Shown: in pieces, positions 5,228 through 6,532 of the stretch
How positions within the stretch are numbered: the first letter of the stretch is position 1
Layout: each line of letters begins with the position of its first letter
From: an uncultured Pseudobdellovibrionaceae bacterium
GTDB taxonomy: Bacteria > Bdellovibrionota > Bdellovibrionia > Bdellovibrionales > Bdellovibrionaceae
Direction: 5' to 3'
Assembly (NCBI GenBank): GCA_937900305.1
Contig: CALCCV010000096.1
Location: 1-6,532, forward strand
DNA: 6,532 nucleotides
The notes under the pieces: generated by a model
Told to the model about the DNA's origin: nothing
The model's database searches: none
Seen by the model: the letters and a program-made list of their open reading frames with translations, nothing else
Position numbers and translations under genes: made by a program

Positions 5228-5719
5228 ATGGCTGCGCCAAAAGCAAAAGCAAAAACGGCCGGAAAAACATCTGGTAAAGCACCTAAGAAAATCAAAGCGA
5301 AATCTCCGAATCAAGTTGAGACCAATTTGATTCGCCGTTTGACCGTGAAGCCACGTCGCTCAAACATTCCTGAGTTTTCTTCAGGCGACACTCTGAATGT
5401 TTATGTCAAAGTCAAAGAGGGCGACAAAGAGCGCGTTCAGCTTTTCAAAGGAACGGTCATTAAAATTCAAGGGCATGGTGCCGCTCGATCTTTTACGGTT
5501 CGTAAAATGAGTGCGGGTGTGGGAGTGGAAAGAACATTTCCGTTTTCAACTCCGGGAATTGACCGTGTTGAATTAGTTGCGACGGGTAAAGTTCGTCGCT
5601 CTAAGCTCTACTATTTGCGAGATCTCGATGGTCGCGCTGCAAAAATTGAATCTGAACTGTATGTTGCGGCAAAAGAAGACAAAGTCGCAGCTCCTGTAGC
5701 AGAAACTCCTAAAGCCTAA
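5228..5719 (+). CDS. rplS: 50S ribosomal protein bL19 with terminal extensions
   Basis: Structural protein of the large ribosomal subunit at the 30S-50S interface. The core (about 32-143) is canonical: NIPEFSSGDTLNVYVKVKEG at 46-65, ERVQLFKGTVIKIQGHGAARSFTVRK at 68-93, GVGVERTFPFSTPGIDRVEL at 97-116 and GKVRRSKLYYLRDLDGRAAKI at 120-140. The protein is 163 residues against about 115 for E. coli. The extra length is a Lys/Ala-rich, probably disordered N-terminal tail of about 30 residues and a C-terminal tail of about 20 rich in Ala, Lys and Glu. ATG 5228 is supported by TGAGGAG (5215-5221) six bases upstream. It follows trmD by 40 bases, the typical order. A short TTGGT/ACCAA complement (5193-5197, 5209-5213) lies just before the Shine-Dalgarno. 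Confidence 0.97.
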   Translation: MAAPKAKAKTAGKTSGKAPKKIKAKSPNQVETNLIRRLTVKPRRSNIPEFSSGDTLNVYVKVKEGDKERVQLFKGTVIKIQGHGAARSFTVRKMSAGVGVERTFPFSTPGIDRVELVATGKVRRSKLYYLRDLDGRAAKIESELYVAAKEDKVAAPVAETPKA

Positions 5720-5738
5720 ATTCAGAGAGGGCTTGAAA

Positions 5739-5767
5739 ATGGCTTCGATCGATTGGATCGAAGCCAT
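5739..5767 (+). promoter_or_regulatory. Perfect 12-bp hairpin covering the rnhB start codon
   Basis: ATGGCTTCGATC (5739-5750) is perfectly complementary to GATCGAAGCCAT (5756-5767) around a five-base GATTG loop. The 5' arm begins with the predicted rnhB ATG. A GAGAGGG Shine-Dalgarno (5725-5731) lies upstream, outside the stem. No T-run follows on the plus strand, so it is not a typical terminator in that direction; on the minus strand the stem is followed by ATTTTC. Could regulate translation initiation, act as a processing signal, or be a double-stranded protein site. Confidence 0.6.
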
Positions 5768-6532
5768 GTCAGTGAAGCTTGAGTGCCTTGAGTTCGCTCA
5801 CGGTTTTAGAACCGGTTGGCAAACTCCACAAGATGAGTTTGAATCAAACTTGCAACAGCAGGTGATGATGGCAACTCGGACTCCCACGCAATTAGAAATG
5901 AAATTCAAAAAACTGAAACCGTTGACCGGCAGCAAGGCCGCGAACGGATCCTCTCGTCATTTGGGTAAGATTGATGAACGGCGGTTTGAGCCGGCTCCGA
6001 TTTTTTGTGTGGATGAGGTGGGCCGCGGATGCATAGCGGGACCCGTTTTTGCTGCGGCTGTAACTCCTAGGGGCCATCGCGTGCCGCGGGGTCTCTTTTG
6101 TGATTCAAAGCTCTTGTCAGCGGCCAAGCGAAGGCAGCTGATTGACGATATTGAAGGTCATTTTTTTGTCGGTTTGGGTGTGGCTGGCGTGGTAGAGATC
6201 GGCCAACTTAATATTCTCTGGGCCGCGATGTTAGCGATGAGACGCGCGATCGCTGCAATCGTCGAACAGGACGGGGTCATTCCTGGACACATTTTGGTCG
6301 ACGGTCATCTTAAGATTCCAGAAATTCTCGTTCGGCAATCGCCAATCGTCAAAGGGGACTTGCGCTCTGAATGGATTGGGGCCGCGAGCATCTTTGCAAA
6401 GGTGAAGCGGGATGAGTGGATGGTTGAAGCCAGCGAAAAATATCCCGCCTATTTTTTTGAAAAACACAAAGGCTACGGCACCGCCGAACACCGAGAACAA
6501 ATCAAAATTCATGGTCCCTGCGAGTTGCATCG
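5739..6532 (+). CDS. rnhB: Ribonuclease HII, 3' end outside window
   Basis: Cleaves the RNA strand of RNA-DNA hybrids and nicks at single ribonucleotides embedded in DNA. Frame is open from ATG 5739 to the last base (264 codons), so the stop and probably only 10-20 residues are missing. The catalytic core starts at 89: FCVDEVGRGCIAGPVFAAAV carries D92 and E93; DSKLLSAAKRRQL is at 122-134; EIGQLNILWAAMLAMRRA at 153-170; VDG with D188; and KGDLRSEWIGAASIFAKVKRDEWM at 205-228 carries D225. HKGYGT (243-248) precedes GPCELH. All four metal-binding acids are present. The usual Pro in the GRGP motif is Cys98. An 88-residue N-terminal extension precedes the core, longer than in E. coli and nearer the length of the extended Bacillus type, but not similar to anything I recognise. 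ATG 5739 has a good Shine-Dalgarno (GAGAGGG, seven bases away); ATG 5766, 5865, 5868 and 5898 are alternatives. It follows rplS by 19 bases. Confidence 0.95.
   Translation, partial: MASIDWIEAMSVKLECLEFAHGFRTGWQTPQDEFESNLQQQVMMATRTPTQLEMKFKKLKPLTGSKAANGSSRHLGKIDERRFEPAPIFCVDEVGRGCIAGPVFAAAVTPRGHRVPRGLFCDSKLLSAAKRRQLIDDIEGHFFVGLGVAGVVEIGQLNILWAAMLAMRRAIAAIVEQDGVIPGHILVDGHLKIPEILVRQSPIVKGDLRSEWIGAASIFAKVKRDEWMVEASEKYPAYFFEKHKGYGTAEHREQIKIHGPCELH

Noticed and set aside
6231..6530. Minus-strand 99-codon frame at the right edge
   Set aside because: It lies opposite the RNase HII core, whose catalytic motifs are plainly readable on the plus strand.

Overview
This window looks like a conserved bacterial chromosomal housekeeping block: signal-recognition-particle GTPase, ribosomal proteins, ribosome maturation, tRNA methylation and RNase HII, all on the plus strand. 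The gene order ffh-rpsP-khpA-rimM-trmD-(SPOUT methyltransferase)-rplS-rnhB and the presence of a COG4752/Methyltrn_RNA_4-type methyltransferase directly after TrmD point to the former 'Deltaproteobacteria' (Bdellovibrionota, Desulfobacterota or Myxococcota-like lineages). I favour a Bdellovibrio-like organism, but this is an inference from gene order and protein style, not from a search. There are no signs of mobile elements, CRISPR, tRNA or rRNA.

Layout. 1-645 is the C-terminal part of an ABC-2 type transporter permease, cut by the left edge. Three bases later comes ffh (649-1992, GTG start), then rpsP (2050-2307). A 488-base stretch without a recognisable gene follows (2308-2795). It contains weak hairpins and several short tandem duplications, ending in a threefold 14-base repeat just before khpA (2796-3047). 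A second spacer (3048-3208) carries an inverted repeat, a run of nine G and a perfect 8-bp inverted repeat. Then come rimM (3209-3772) and, overlapping it by ATGA, an unusually long trmD (3769-5187). rplS (5228-5719) and rnhB (5739 to the right edge, incomplete) close the window. rnhB runs off the end with no stop codon and is fully open from 5739.

How the genes work together. Ffh targets nascent membrane proteins to the translocon. bS16 and bL19 are structural ribosomal proteins. RimM assists 30S maturation. KhpA is a small KH-domain RNA-binding protein. TrmD makes m1G37 in tRNA anticodon loops to prevent +1 frameshifting. RNase HII removes ribonucleotides from DNA. The block is the classic translation cluster with a membrane-export gene in front.

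The main oddities are: (1) TrmD and a second SPOUT-type RNA methyltransferase domain fused into one 472-residue protein; (2) replacement by Ala of the normally conserved Glu in TrmD's RYEG motif; (3) a perfect 12-bp hairpin that contains the likely rnhB start codon; (4) the long, repeat-bearing spacers on both sides of khpA. I did not find a convincing new multi-gene system.
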